A stretch of DNA of 13,748 nucleotides from Thermoprotei archaeon (GTDB taxonomy: Archaea; Thermoproteota; Thermoprotei_A; Sulfolobales; Fervidicoccaceae): NCBI GenBank assembly GCA_022759165.1, contig JAEMPT010000123.1:1-13748 (forward strand). The letters are read 5' to 3'. Positions 7,568 through 13,748 of the stretch are shown piece after piece. Made by a program: the position numbers and the translations under genes. Numbering within the stretch: position 1 is the stretch's first letter; the number at the start of each line of letters is the position of its first letter. Below the pieces are notes generated by a model. The model was given only the letters and a program-made list of their open reading frames with translations, was not told the DNA's origin and made no database searches.

Positions 7568-8535
7568 GCCTTACCCCCCTCCTTTGCCATAAGCCAGCAT
7601 GAAACGATCCGTTTATCGATGCTTAAGATAGGAGGCTCCTTCTTCGAGCAGATCTCCATAGCCATCGGGCACCTAGGGTGGAACCTGCATCCGGGAGGCG
7701 GGTACCTCATGTCAGGCGGGTTCCCCTCTATCGGCTTCACCTCTTTATCGCTCCATAGATCGGGGACGCTGTCCAGCAGGCCCTTCGTATATGGATGCAA
7801 GGGCCTCTCGACGAGATCTTCCGTATTCCCAAGCTCGGCCAGCCTCCCAGCGTACATCACCATTATCCTGTCGCTCCAGTTCGCTGCCAATGAGAGATCA
7901 TGCGTTATTAGTAGTATCGATGTCCCCTCCTCCTTCATTGAGTTAAGGAGCTCCATTATGCCCTCTTGCACCAGCACGTCCAGAGCTGTCGTTGGCTCGT
8001 CCGCTATCAATAGCTTCGGCCTCAAGGACATGGCCATCGCTATCATAACCCTCTGCCTCTGACCGCCTGAGAGCTGGTGAGGGTAGCTGTTCAATACATG
8101 CTGCGGGAGCCTTACGCTCCTCATCGCTTCCTCAGCCCTTTTCTTCGCCTCCTCCATGTCGAGGCCCTCGTGCTCCACGAATAGCTCAGCCGCCTGGTCG
8201 CCGACCCTCCTGAGAGGATCTAAGCTGGTCATGGGGTCCTGGAAAACCATAGCGATCTCCTTTCCCCTTATCTTCCTGAGCTTCTCCTTATCCAGCTCCA
8301 GCAAGTTCATTCCATCGAAGACTATCTTCCCTCCCGTTATTTTTCCGGGGGGAGGGACGAGCCTCATAATCGCATATGCCAGAGTGCTCTTCCCAGATCC
8401 GCTCTCCCCAACGACTGTCATCCATTCCCCCTGCTCGAGCGAGAACGAGATCCCGTCCACCGCCTTGATGCGACCTCCGAGGGCCATGTAAGTTATCTCC
8501 AGGTTCTCAACGCTCATGAGGGGCAATCCGATCAC
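7564..8535 (-). CDS. oppD: Oligopeptide-type ABC transporter ATP-binding protein, OppD/DppD class
   Basis: A 323-residue ABC ATPase, partner of OppF. Walker A is GESGSGKST (43-51), Q-loop MVFQDP, signature LSGGQRQR (155-162), Walker B LLIADE (175-180), and His212 in LITHD. The C-terminal domain repeats the Cys pattern (283, 289, 296, 313) of the Opp ATPases. The longest frame starts with GTG at 8535, abutting the oppC stop. However, ATG at 8517 (giving MSVENLEITY) matches where this family normally begins. The GGTGATC Shine-Dalgarno sequence overlaps the GTG itself, so it cannot serve it, whereas it lies 11-12 bases before the ATG. TTG at 8526 is a third option. I favour 8517, giving 317 residues. 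Confidence 0.92.
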   Translation of the reverse strand: MIGLPLMSVENLEITYMALGGRIKAVDGISFSLEQGEWMTVVGESGSGKSTLAYAIMRLVPPPGKITGGKIVFDGMNLLELDKEKLRKIRGKEIAMVFQDPMTSLDPLRRVGDQAAELFVEHEGLDMEEAKKRAEEAMRSVRLPQHVLNSYPHQLSGGQRQRVMIAMAMSLRPKLLIADEPTTALDVLVQEGIMELLNSMKEEGTSILLITHDLSLAANWSDRIMVMYAGRLAELGNTEDLVERPLHPYTKGLLDSVPDLWSDKEVKPIEGNPPDMRYPPPGCRFHPRCPMAMEICSKKEPPILSIDKRIVSCWLMAKEGGKA

Positions 8536-9405
8536 CTACTTGGATGCGATGCTTATCTTCTCCCCCATAGCTTCTCCCACTAGGGCGAACCCGAGGGCTA
8601 GAAGGGTTATCATTAATCCTGGGAAGAAGCTTATCCACCAGTACCCCGTGGTAAAGTAACCTTGACCAGCCCTCAGATCGTATCCCCAGTCTGGGGTGGG
8701 TGGAGTTACGGAGAGGCCAAGATAGCTGAGGCCTGCCTCGGTTATGATCGCATCGGCTGCGCTTAGAGTGAAAACGACGAGGACGGTGGGGAGAAGGTTG
8801 GGGAGAATGTGCTTCCTCATAATGTATAGCTTTCCAGCGCCCATGCTCCTGGCAGCCTCCACGAATAGCTGCTCCCTGAGGCTTAGGGTCTGCCCCCTCG
8901 TCATCCTATAATAGGTGGGTATGTATACGACCGCTAGGCTTATCGCGGTATTAAGAGGGCTGGGGCCCAAGACCGATGCTATGGCTATCGCCAGTATGAG
9001 CGAGGGGAAGGCGTATATGCTGTCCATCACCATGCTCAGCGTCCTGTCCGCTCTCCCACCGATGAATCCTGAATATATCCCCAGTGGGATGCCAACGGCC
9101 ATGGAGATTATCGTCGCGCTCAGTACTACCATAAGAATTATCCTGGATCCATAAATCACCCTTGATAGTATATCCTGGCCTATTTGGTTCGTCCCCATGA
9201 GATGGGAAGAAGAGGGAGGCTTGAGTATATCGGGGGTAGCCCTTGTAGGATCGTATGGGGATATGAGGGGGGCGAATACGGCCATGAGCAATACGGCGAG
9301 GATTATGGTTATGCCAACGTTGAACATAGCTCCAGTTGGGATAGCTGTTCTCGTCCGCTTGAGAAGCTTGCCAAAGAGAGATGAGCTTAGCTCCAATCCT
9401 TTCAC
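8536..9405 (-). CDS. oppC: Oligopeptide-type ABC transporter permease, OppC/DppC class
   Basis: A 289-residue inner permease subunit. It has a first membrane helix at about 29-49 with the OppC_N-like continuation FAPLISPYDP, the LMGTNQIGQDILSRVIYGSR segment before the second helix, and further helices. The EAA loop that docks the ATPase is EAARSMGAGKLYIMRKHILP (183-202), followed by ITEAGLSYLGLSVTPPTPDWG, typical of OppC. The start is GTG at 9405, one base after the oppB stop codon, in keeping with a tightly packed operon. No defect is seen. Confidence 0.92.
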   Translation of the reverse strand: MKGLELSSSLFGKLLKRTRTAIPTGAMFNVGITIILAVLLMAVFAPLISPYDPTRATPDILKPPSSSHLMGTNQIGQDILSRVIYGSRIILMVVLSATIISMAVGIPLGIYSGFIGGRADRTLSMVMDSIYAFPSLILAIAIASVLGPSPLNTAISLAVVYIPTYYRMTRGQTLSLREQLFVEAARSMGAGKLYIMRKHILPNLLPTVLVVFTLSAADAIITEAGLSYLGLSVTPPTPDWGYDLRAGQGYFTTGYWWISFFPGLMITLLALGFALVGEAMGEKISIASK

Positions 9406-9406
9406 C

Positions 9407-10432
9407 TCAGTACCTTATCCTCGGGTCCAATAATGCATAGACGGCGTCCACGATCAGGCTGATCAAACCCACTATAAAAGCGAAGAATATTATCGCGGCT
9501 TGTATGCTAGTGTAGTCTCTGTAATCGAGCCTCTCGACTATGAATGTCCCCATTCCGGGCCAGCTGAAAGTGCTTTCCGTTAAGACCATCCCCCCCAGCA
9601 ATATCGCGAACTGAAGACCCATGTAAGTTACCACGGGGAGGAACGCGTTCTTCAAAGCATACCAGTTTATCTTTCTCTCCCTTATCCCCCTAGAGTAATA
9701 GCTCCTTATGAAGTCTGAGCTCAGGACCTCCACCATGTTGTTCCTAAGAAGCCTCGTATATGCTCCGCTGAGGACTATCCCAAGCGTTATGCTAGGCAAG
9801 ATGAGATGGAGCACTGAGCTTCGAAGGGCTGCCCAGTTGGCCGTCAGCAAGCTATCTAGGACGTATAGCCCAGTTACGCTACTTGGAGCGAGTCCAGGGT
9901 CTATCCTCTGGGCGATCGGTAGCCATTTGAGATAAACGCCAAATATATACTGGAGCACCATTCCGAGCAATGGGATGAATGTGACGTAGGCCAATATGCT
10001 ATATAGCTTAAGGGCCCCATCTATCTTCGTTCCCTTCTTCACCGCTGCCAAGGCTCCCGTGCCGAGCCCTATAACTATGCTGACGATGAACCCACAGATT
10101 GCCAGCTCCAGAGTTGCAGGGAACCTCTGGGCTATGTAAGTGGATATGGGCACCCCGCTCGGAAATGTTATCGTTACACCGAAGTCTCCTCTAAGGAAAT
10201 TGAAGAGGTAGCTGAAATATTGTATATATAAAGGCTTATCCAGCCCCGCCATCCTCCTCAGGTTCTCCAGTTGATCCGGGGGTATGTTCTTTGTTCCCAA
10301 AACGGCTAGTATGGGATCTCCTGGGAGGATCCTAAGGATTATGAATACGAGCGTGTAGAGTATGAGTATAGTCGGGATTATGGCAAGCGCCCTGATAACC
10401 AAATATCTTGCCAGGCTCCCCACTAAAACCAC
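9407..10432 (-). CDS. oppB: Oligopeptide-type ABC transporter permease, OppB/DppB class
   Basis: A 341-residue permease with the family's opening (ARYLVIRALAIIPTILILYTL, then ILRILPGDP), about six membrane helices, an EAA loop around GIRERKINWYALKNAFLPVV, and the closing segment LTESTFSWPGMG then AVYALLDPRIRY, which is nearly diagnostic of OppB. Two starts are possible: GTG at 10432, or GTG at 10423 (giving MGSLARYL). The GGTGG stretch just before the second one has normal SD spacing for it. A T8 tract separates this gene from the binding-protein gene, so expression of B-C-D-F may be lower than that of A. Confidence 0.92.
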   Translation of the reverse strand: MVLVGSLARYLVIRALAIIPTILILYTLVFIILRILPGDPILAVLGTKNIPPDQLENLRRMAGLDKPLYIQYFSYLFNFLRGDFGVTITFPSGVPISTYIAQRFPATLELAICGFIVSIVIGLGTGALAAVKKGTKIDGALKLYSILAYVTFIPLLGMVLQYIFGVYLKWLPIAQRIDPGLAPSSVTGLYVLDSLLTANWAALRSSVLHLILPSITLGIVLSGAYTRLLRNNMVEVLSSDFIRSYYSRGIRERKINWYALKNAFLPVVTYMGLQFAILLGGMVLTESTFSWPGMGTFIVERLDYRDYTSIQAAIIFFAFIVGLISLIVDAVYALLDPRIRY

Positions 10433-10443
10433 CGTGAAGATTT

Positions 10444-10451
10444 AAAAAAAA
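10444..10451 (-). terminator. T8 tract directly after oppA, possible partial terminator
   Basis: On the minus strand the oppA TAA codon is followed at once by eight consecutive T, then AAATC and the oppB start region 11 bases further on. Oligo-T tracts of this length terminate archaeal RNA polymerase without needing a hairpin. Incomplete termination here would yield more binding protein than membrane complex, a ratio common for ABC importers. Termination efficiency is inference. Confidence 0.45.
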
Positions 10452-12119
10452 TTACTTTGTTTTGGTTATGGAGCTATACATCAAGATCATCGTTGGGCTC
10501 GGAACGATGCCGGAGATAGAGTTGCTTGCGACTATGTATAGCTTGCCTTCGAATAGTGGCACTATGGGGACATCGTGGGCAAGTATGTTCTGGACCTGCG
10601 CATATAGATTGTTCCTCGTTGCCTGATCCACTGTGACCTGAGCCTGCTCCATCAGCTTATCGGCCTGCGGGTTGGAGTACTGATTGCCTAGCCATTTGTT
10701 GTCCCCCGTGTGTAGGAAGGGCGTCGTGTAGTCATCTGGATCCAGGTAGTCAGGGTACCAGCCCATGAGGTAAGCGCTCATCTGGCTACTCCTAGCGTTC
10801 TGTACATATTGTCCCCACTCTGCGCTCTGCAGGTTCACTGTTACCATACCGGTCGCTTCAAGCTCCTGCTTTATTATGGTAGCGACGCTCGCTTCCGTGT
10901 CACCGTAGTGAGTCGGTGTGTACCATAGAGTCAGCTGAAGCTTATTCGTTGTGCTGTATCCTGCCTGAGAGAGCAGCTGCTTCGCATAGGTTATATTTCC
11001 ATCACCGTAGTACGTCTTGAATACGGGGACGTATGCTGACATAGATGTGGGTATGAGGCTGTATAGCGGCGTCCCAGCTCCCATGAGAGCTGTGCTGATT
11101 ATCTCAGTCCTATTGATCGATGCAGCTATGGCCTGCCTTACCAACAAGTTGTTCGTTGGAGTCAAATTAACGTTGAGAACCAGATATCTTATGAAAGTGC
11201 TCGGGACATCTATGACCGTGACTCCGCTCTGCTTGCTGAGAGCCAATATATCTGATGGGAGAAGGGTTCTCCAAGCTATGTCTATCTCTCCAGATAGCAA
11301 TGCCATCCTCATAGTTGAAGCGTCTTTGTAGAACCTGATGACGACTCCGCTGTTGTTAGGAGCTCCTCCATAGTAGTAGGGATTTGGAACGAGGTCTAGC
11401 TCCTGGTCTCTCACGAACTTCGCGATCTTATAAGGCCCTGCTCCTCCCCAAAGAGCATCGCTCACATATTTATCGTTGGGGTAATTCGGGTTGACTGGGA
11501 AATATGGTGGTGTTACCAGCAAGGAGAGGAAGTAGCTGCATGGGATCTTTAAGTGGAAGATAACTGTCAGGTTGTCAGGCGCTTCAACGCTTTTGACGAA
11601 GCTCGTGACGAGCCAGCTTGGGTCACCCTGAATGGTCATAACCCTGTTTATGCTCCTCACGACGTCGTTAGCGGTCAAAGGTGTTCCGTCTGAGAACTTT
11701 AGGTTTGGCCTCAGCTTGAACGTCCAAGTCATGCCGTCTTGGCTCACCGTCCAGTTCTGTGCCAGCCCTGGAACTATTTCTAAGGTCCCTGGCTTATACT
11801 TGACTAGTCCCTCCATCGTGTTGTAAAGGATCTCCCAAGTGAAGAAGTCATAGGCATTAGATGGATCTAGATCCGTGACCTTGTCGGTTACTCCAATGAC
11901 TATCGTCTTGCCTTGCGCTGATGGAGTAGTCGTTGTGGTGGTTGTTGTGGTCGTCGTAGTAGTTTTAGGTACAGTAGTCGTTGTAGCTGGAGAGGTCGTC
12001 GTTGTGGTTGAGGGCGCTCCTCCCTTCATCAGGAAAAACGCACCTGCTACAGCGATGACTAGAATCACGACAACAATCGCAGCAATCGCTACCATAGAAA
12101 TTCCTTTCAATTTGGACAT
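10452..12119 (-). CDS. oppA: ABC transporter extracytoplasmic solute-binding protein, family 5 (OppA/DppA class)
   Basis: A 555-residue substrate receptor. The N terminus is MSKLKG then a hydrophobic helix (7-31), then a linker of mostly Thr (37-66), then the binding domain from about residue 71. Family-5 hallmarks include LAQNWTVSQDGMTWTFKLR and LKFSDGTPLTANDVVRSINR early on, and MGWYPDYLDPDDYTTPFLH late. The short basic start with KG followed by IS and a helix looks like an archaeal class III (prepilin-like) signal, as used by Sulfolobus sugar-binding proteins. An uncleaved N-terminal anchor is the alternative. The Thr linker would hold the domain away from the membrane and is a likely glycosylation site. 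A GGTGAT SD site lies three bases before the ATG. First gene of the operon; substrate not determinable. Confidence 0.92.
   Translation of the reverse strand: MSKLKGISMVAIAAIVVVILVIAVAGAFFLMKGGAPSTTTTTSPATTTTVPKTTTTTTTTTTTTTPSAQGKTIVIGVTDKVTDLDPSNAYDFFTWEILYNTMEGLVKYKPGTLEIVPGLAQNWTVSQDGMTWTFKLRPNLKFSDGTPLTANDVVRSINRVMTIQGDPSWLVTSFVKSVEAPDNLTVIFHLKIPCSYFLSLLVTPPYFPVNPNYPNDKYVSDALWGGAGPYKIAKFVRDQELDLVPNPYYYGGAPNNSGVVIRFYKDASTMRMALLSGEIDIAWRTLLPSDILALSKQSGVTVIDVPSTFIRYLVLNVNLTPTNNLLVRQAIAASINRTEIISTALMGAGTPLYSLIPTSMSAYVPVFKTYYGDGNITYAKQLLSQAGYSTTNKLQLTLWYTPTHYGDTEASVATIIKQELEATGMVTVNLQSAEWGQYVQNARSSQMSAYLMGWYPDYLDPDDYTTPFLHTGDNKWLGNQYSNPQADKLMEQAQVTVDQATRNNLYAQVQNILAHDVPIVPLFEGKLYIVASNSISGIVPSPTMILMYSSITKTK
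11922..12011 (-). repeat. Low-complexity threonine-codon tract in oppA
   Basis: The DNA is a run of ACN codons (forward strand GTN: gtt, gtg, gtc, gta) interrupted by a few Ser, Pro, Ala, Val and Lys codons. It encodes the linker between the membrane helix and the binding domain. Synonymous codons are mixed, so it is maintained as protein sequence and not as a simple DNA repeat, although length change by slippage remains possible. Confidence 0.8.
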
Positions 12120-12199
12120 GGTATCACCTTATCTCCTAATATCCCCCTACTTAGGTGGGATATGGATTACTAGGGAATCACGTTTTTTACTTATAAACT
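12120..12199 (-). promoter_or_regulatory. Promoter and leader of the Opp operon
   Basis: A TATA-like AGTTTATAAG (forward 12190-12199) lies about 70 bases upstream of the oppA ATG, placing the transcript start near 12165. The resulting leader of roughly 45 bases contains an inverted repeat (12139-12163) and ends with a GGTGAT Shine-Dalgarno site (forward ATCACC at 12123-12128). Operon transcription therefore appears independent of the upstream threonine-synthase-like gene. Confidence 0.5.
12139..12163. promoter_or_regulatory. Dyad in the Opp leader, candidate operator or RNA hairpin
   Basis: ATATCCC (12139-12145) and GGGATAT (12157-12163) are perfect inverted arms enclosing CCTACTTAGG, itself an interrupted palindrome (CCTA-CT-TAGG). 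Allowing one bulged base, nearly the whole 25 bases are symmetric. It sits at or just downstream of the predicted transcript start, where a bound repressor would block the polymerase. The adjacent winged-helix pseudoenzyme is an obvious candidate binder, but that is inference. Confidence 0.4.
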
Positions 12200-12353
12200 T
12201 ATTTGTTATTATTAATTTGTTGCAAAGCTTTCGGCAAAAAACATTAAAAATTTTTTTAAATAAACCAAAATCTTGAAAAACCTCTAAAAAAGGTAAAAGC
12301 ATCGGGTTCATGTGGTAACTTTGGAAAGAAACTTTTCAAGCTATATTGCTTTT

Positions 12354-13511
12354 TTAGCTATTTGAGCTTCCCTTTTTCATATCTTCGTTGGGGAGGAAGT
12401 AGACCTTCTTTTTCCTTCTCCCCTCTACGCTGAAGGAAGAGGCTACTAACCCAGCGCTCTCCATCGAAGCCAGGGACTTATATACGCCTCTGAGCGTGTA
12501 CTTCCCCATTCTCTCCCATATCTCGTAAGCCGTTCCCCCACCTCCTTCACTGAGAAGTCTTAAGATCTCCTTGGAAAGCCTGGAATTTTTCCCTACAGGT
12601 AGAGTTCTTCTCCTCGAATCAGAAGCGGTGATGATGGCAATGGAGCCCTCTTCTCCATCCTCCTCCATCGCTTCCAATGAAGCGGCGGATAACAGCTTAG
12701 TTTTGATCCCTGTTTTTGCCAGCTCTATCAACTTCTTGAGAGCCTTGTCCCTGCTGACTTCGAAAACGTCTATTCCCCTCACTCTATCCAGTGATGATGG
12801 GATCTTCATTCCCTCCAGGTGCACCGCAACTACCTCGAAGCCCACATCTTCACCAATAGCTCTCAAATCCTCTATTCCCTTCCATATGGAGATAGCTAAA
12901 ATACCTGTCTCGGCCGGGACGAAGATCTTTCCTCTCTTAATTCCCCTTTCAAAGAGTTCGAAGACCGTGGTTTTCAATCCCTCGATTGTCAGCGGATTCA
13001 TGTAGCTGAGTTGTGCTGAGGCGTCGCTGAAGTTGACCGTCGCCCCCAGCTCTATCAGGCTCAGTATCTCCTCAACTTCCACGGAGAATGGGTCATCGAG
13101 AACTACCTCCACTTCAGGTACCCCTATCAGATAACTGACCAACGAGTACGTGAAGTCGCTAGCATATTTAATCCTCACGGGGGCATTGGGATCTTTGGAC
13201 AGGAAATATGAGGAAAGGACCGCTGATGCTCTATCAGCGTAGCTTCCTGTAGGATTCCTCAGTTCTAGCTTCAGCTTGTACTTTCTGTACTTTCGTATCG
13301 GAGTTAACCCCTCTCCAAGCGTCACGTATCTCTTGAATTTAGGGAGCATGGAGGCATATCTCCATATGTTAGGCCTGTTGCTCGAGATATCCCACTCCAT
13401 GTCACTTAACCTTAGTACAGGTACCCCCCCGCATTTTTCGCAGTCCATCACAATTCCATCGAAGGTCTCGGCGCATCCTAGGCATTCAGTTTTTACAATC
13501 TCTTTTCCCAA
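12354..13511 (-). CDS. Threonine-synthase-like pseudoenzyme with zinc ribbon and C-terminal winged helix (putative regulator)
   Basis: 385 residues. Residues 10-27 form a zinc ribbon (Cys10, 13, 24, 27), as at the N terminus of archaeal threonine synthases. The core follows ThrC: LGEGLTPI (65-72), LELRNPTGSYADR (82-94), NPLTIEGLKTTVFELFERG (172-190), and IWKGIEDL (209-216). Catalytic motifs are lost. The PLP lysine of GS(F)KDR is Ala92 (codon at 13236-13238); the SxGN cofactor loop is SDFTYS (118-123); and the glycine-rich phosphate loop is VPAETG (198-203). Residues 310-373 add a winged helix (LSKEILRLLSEG, RGVYKSLASMESAGLV, basic wing EGRRKKKVYFL). It should not make threonine; I infer a DNA-binding sensor. 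TTG at 13511 is the start, supported by GGTGAT at 13524-13519; the nearby ATG at 13519 is out of frame. It lies upstream of, and in the same direction as, the Opp operon. Confidence 0.82.
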   Translation of the reverse strand: MGKEIVKTECLGCAETFDGIVMDCEKCGGVPVLRLSDMEWDISSNRPNIWRYASMLPKFKRYVTLGEGLTPIRKYRKYKLKLELRNPTGSYADRASAVLSSYFLSKDPNAPVRIKYASDFTYSLVSYLIGVPEVEVVLDDPFSVEVEEILSLIELGATVNFSDASAQLSYMNPLTIEGLKTTVFELFERGIKRGKIFVPAETGILAISIWKGIEDLRAIGEDVGFEVVAVHLEGMKIPSSLDRVRGIDVFEVSRDKALKKLIELAKTGIKTKLLSAASLEAMEEDGEEGSIAIITASDSRRRTLPVGKNSRLSKEILRLLSEGGGGTAYEIWERMGKYTLRGVYKSLASMESAGLVASSFSVEGRRKKKVYFLPNEDMKKGSSNS

Positions 13512-13518
13512 AACTCCA

Positions 13519-13569
13519 TCACCTTTACGTTGAGTAGCTCTGTTCGCGGAATTTGCTTTGACTTAAAAC
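13519..13569 (-). promoter_or_regulatory. Promoter and SD site of the threonine-synthase-like gene
   Basis: A TATA-like GTTTTAAGTC (forward 13560-13569) lies about 50 bases upstream of the TTG start, and GGTGAT (forward ATCACC at 13519-13524) follows at normal SD spacing. The promoter begins only about 20 bases past the predicted right edge of the IS605-type remnant, so the insertion may have replaced the original upstream region. Confidence 0.4.
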
Positions 13570-13581
13570 GTCATCTCAACC

Positions 13582-13746
13582 TTAAGCTGATCTCCTCTTC
13601 GCCCTAAAGGGCAAGGGTTCCCCTCATCTGTTCGGTATTACATCTGTCATCTGAGGGGCAGTCGGGGTGGTCAGAGATCCCCCCATATCTTAGCTTGTTT
13701 GAGAGGTTACCGATCCCGCATCCAGGAGCTTAAGGGCAACCACGCT
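13582..13746 (-). pseudogene. tnpB: Decayed C-terminal end of an IS605-family TnpB gene
   Basis: One reading frame from the window edge to 13582 gives SVVALKLLDAGSVTS, a stop (TAA at 13692-13690), then GGSLTTPTAPQMTDV and PNR, a second stop (TGA at 13626-13624), then GEPLPFRAKRRSA and a final stop. The first piece fits the end of the TnpB RuvC region, where a final Asp precedes a helix like VxALNLLxxG. The following pieces resemble the variable tails of archaeal TnpB proteins, which overlap the omegaRNA. Two in-frame stops, if the rest matches, mean the protein end is broken, though the first stop could be a true shortened end. The remainder of the gene is outside the window. Identification is by recognition of pattern, supported by the right-end hairpin next to it. 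Confidence 0.5.
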
Positions 13747-13748
13747 TT
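13588..13748 (-). ncRNA. IS605-type right end with omegaRNA-like hairpins
   Basis: On the minus strand the arms CCCCTCA and TGAGGGG (forward 13652-13658 and 13620-13626) are followed by GAACCC, then the hairpin GCCCTTTAGGGC (13612-13601), then GAAGAGGAGATCA, ending about 13588. This layout (stem, GAACCC, GC-rich hairpin with TTTA/TTCA loop, then GGAGGA-like sequence ending TCA) is that of the right ends of archaeal IS605/IS1341-type elements, where the omegaRNA scaffold ends and the guide portion would begin in flanking DNA. The 5' part of the RNA lies outside the window. Confidence 0.5.

Noticed and set aside
11875..12276. Valine-rich open frame on the plus strand opposite the oppA start
   Set aside because: It is the complement of the threonine-codon tract; the opposite frame has the clear signal, linker and family-5 binding domain.
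13529..13580. GTTGAG and CTCAAC inverted copies flanking the promoter of the ThrC-like gene
   Set aside because: Six-base arms about 46 bases apart are expected by chance and give no stable structure.
1..13748. CRISPR array, tRNA or rRNA genes
   Set aside because: No regularly spaced repeats, no tRNA T-loop pattern with a matching acceptor stem, and no conserved rRNA blocks were seen.

Overview
This window looks like chromosomal DNA of a thermophilic archaeon, probably of the TACK lineages. The evidence is TATA-like boxes about 25-30 bases upstream of several starts, GGTGAT-type Shine-Dalgarno sites (complementary to the 3' end of archaeal 16S rRNA), frequent GTG/TTG starts, heavy AGG/AGA (Arg) and ATA (Ile) codon use, oligo-T stretches after genes, and a Thr-rich membrane-anchored solute-binding protein. 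A Korarchaeum-like organism would fit, but that is an impression and not a demonstrated assignment. Most of the window is membrane transport, with regulators beside the transporters.

Layout. (1) 84-1338 (+): an NCS1-type nucleobase/cytosine permease whose first ~70 residues are in frame with the rest but lack an in-frame start. A one-base shift in a G-rich stretch restores a GTG start. (2) 1401-3036 (-): a sodium:solute symporter (SSS) preceded by a 58-residue, two-helix membrane protein that was not previously called. (3) 3104-4126 (+), divergent: a winged-helix domain fused to a periplasmic-binding-protein-like domain. The 67-base gap holds overlapping TATA-like elements and a perfect 14-base palindrome next to the small protein's start, so this is a candidate local ligand-sensing regulator. 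(4) 4172-4594 (-): a four-helix membrane protein of unknown role. (5) 4970-6397 (-): a 14-helix MFS exporter of the DHA2/EmrB type. (6) 12119 down to 6578 (-): a complete oligopeptide-type ABC importer in the order A-B-C-D-F, with an oligo-T tract after the binding-protein gene and a dyad in its leader. (7) 12354-13511 (-): a threonine-synthase-like protein that has lost the PLP lysine and the other cofactor motifs and carries an N-terminal zinc ribbon and a C-terminal winged helix. (8) 13582-13748 (-): the decayed 3' end of an IS605-type tnpB with a recognisable right-end/omegaRNA hairpin.

The most notable theme is that both likely regulators are metabolite-binding folds joined to a winged helix: a binding-protein fold beside the SSS symporter, and a dead PLP-enzyme fold just upstream of the Opp operon. 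By inference, each may sense a substrate or product of the neighbouring transporter. The threonine-synthase-derived pseudoenzyme regulator is the best candidate here for an undescribed system.
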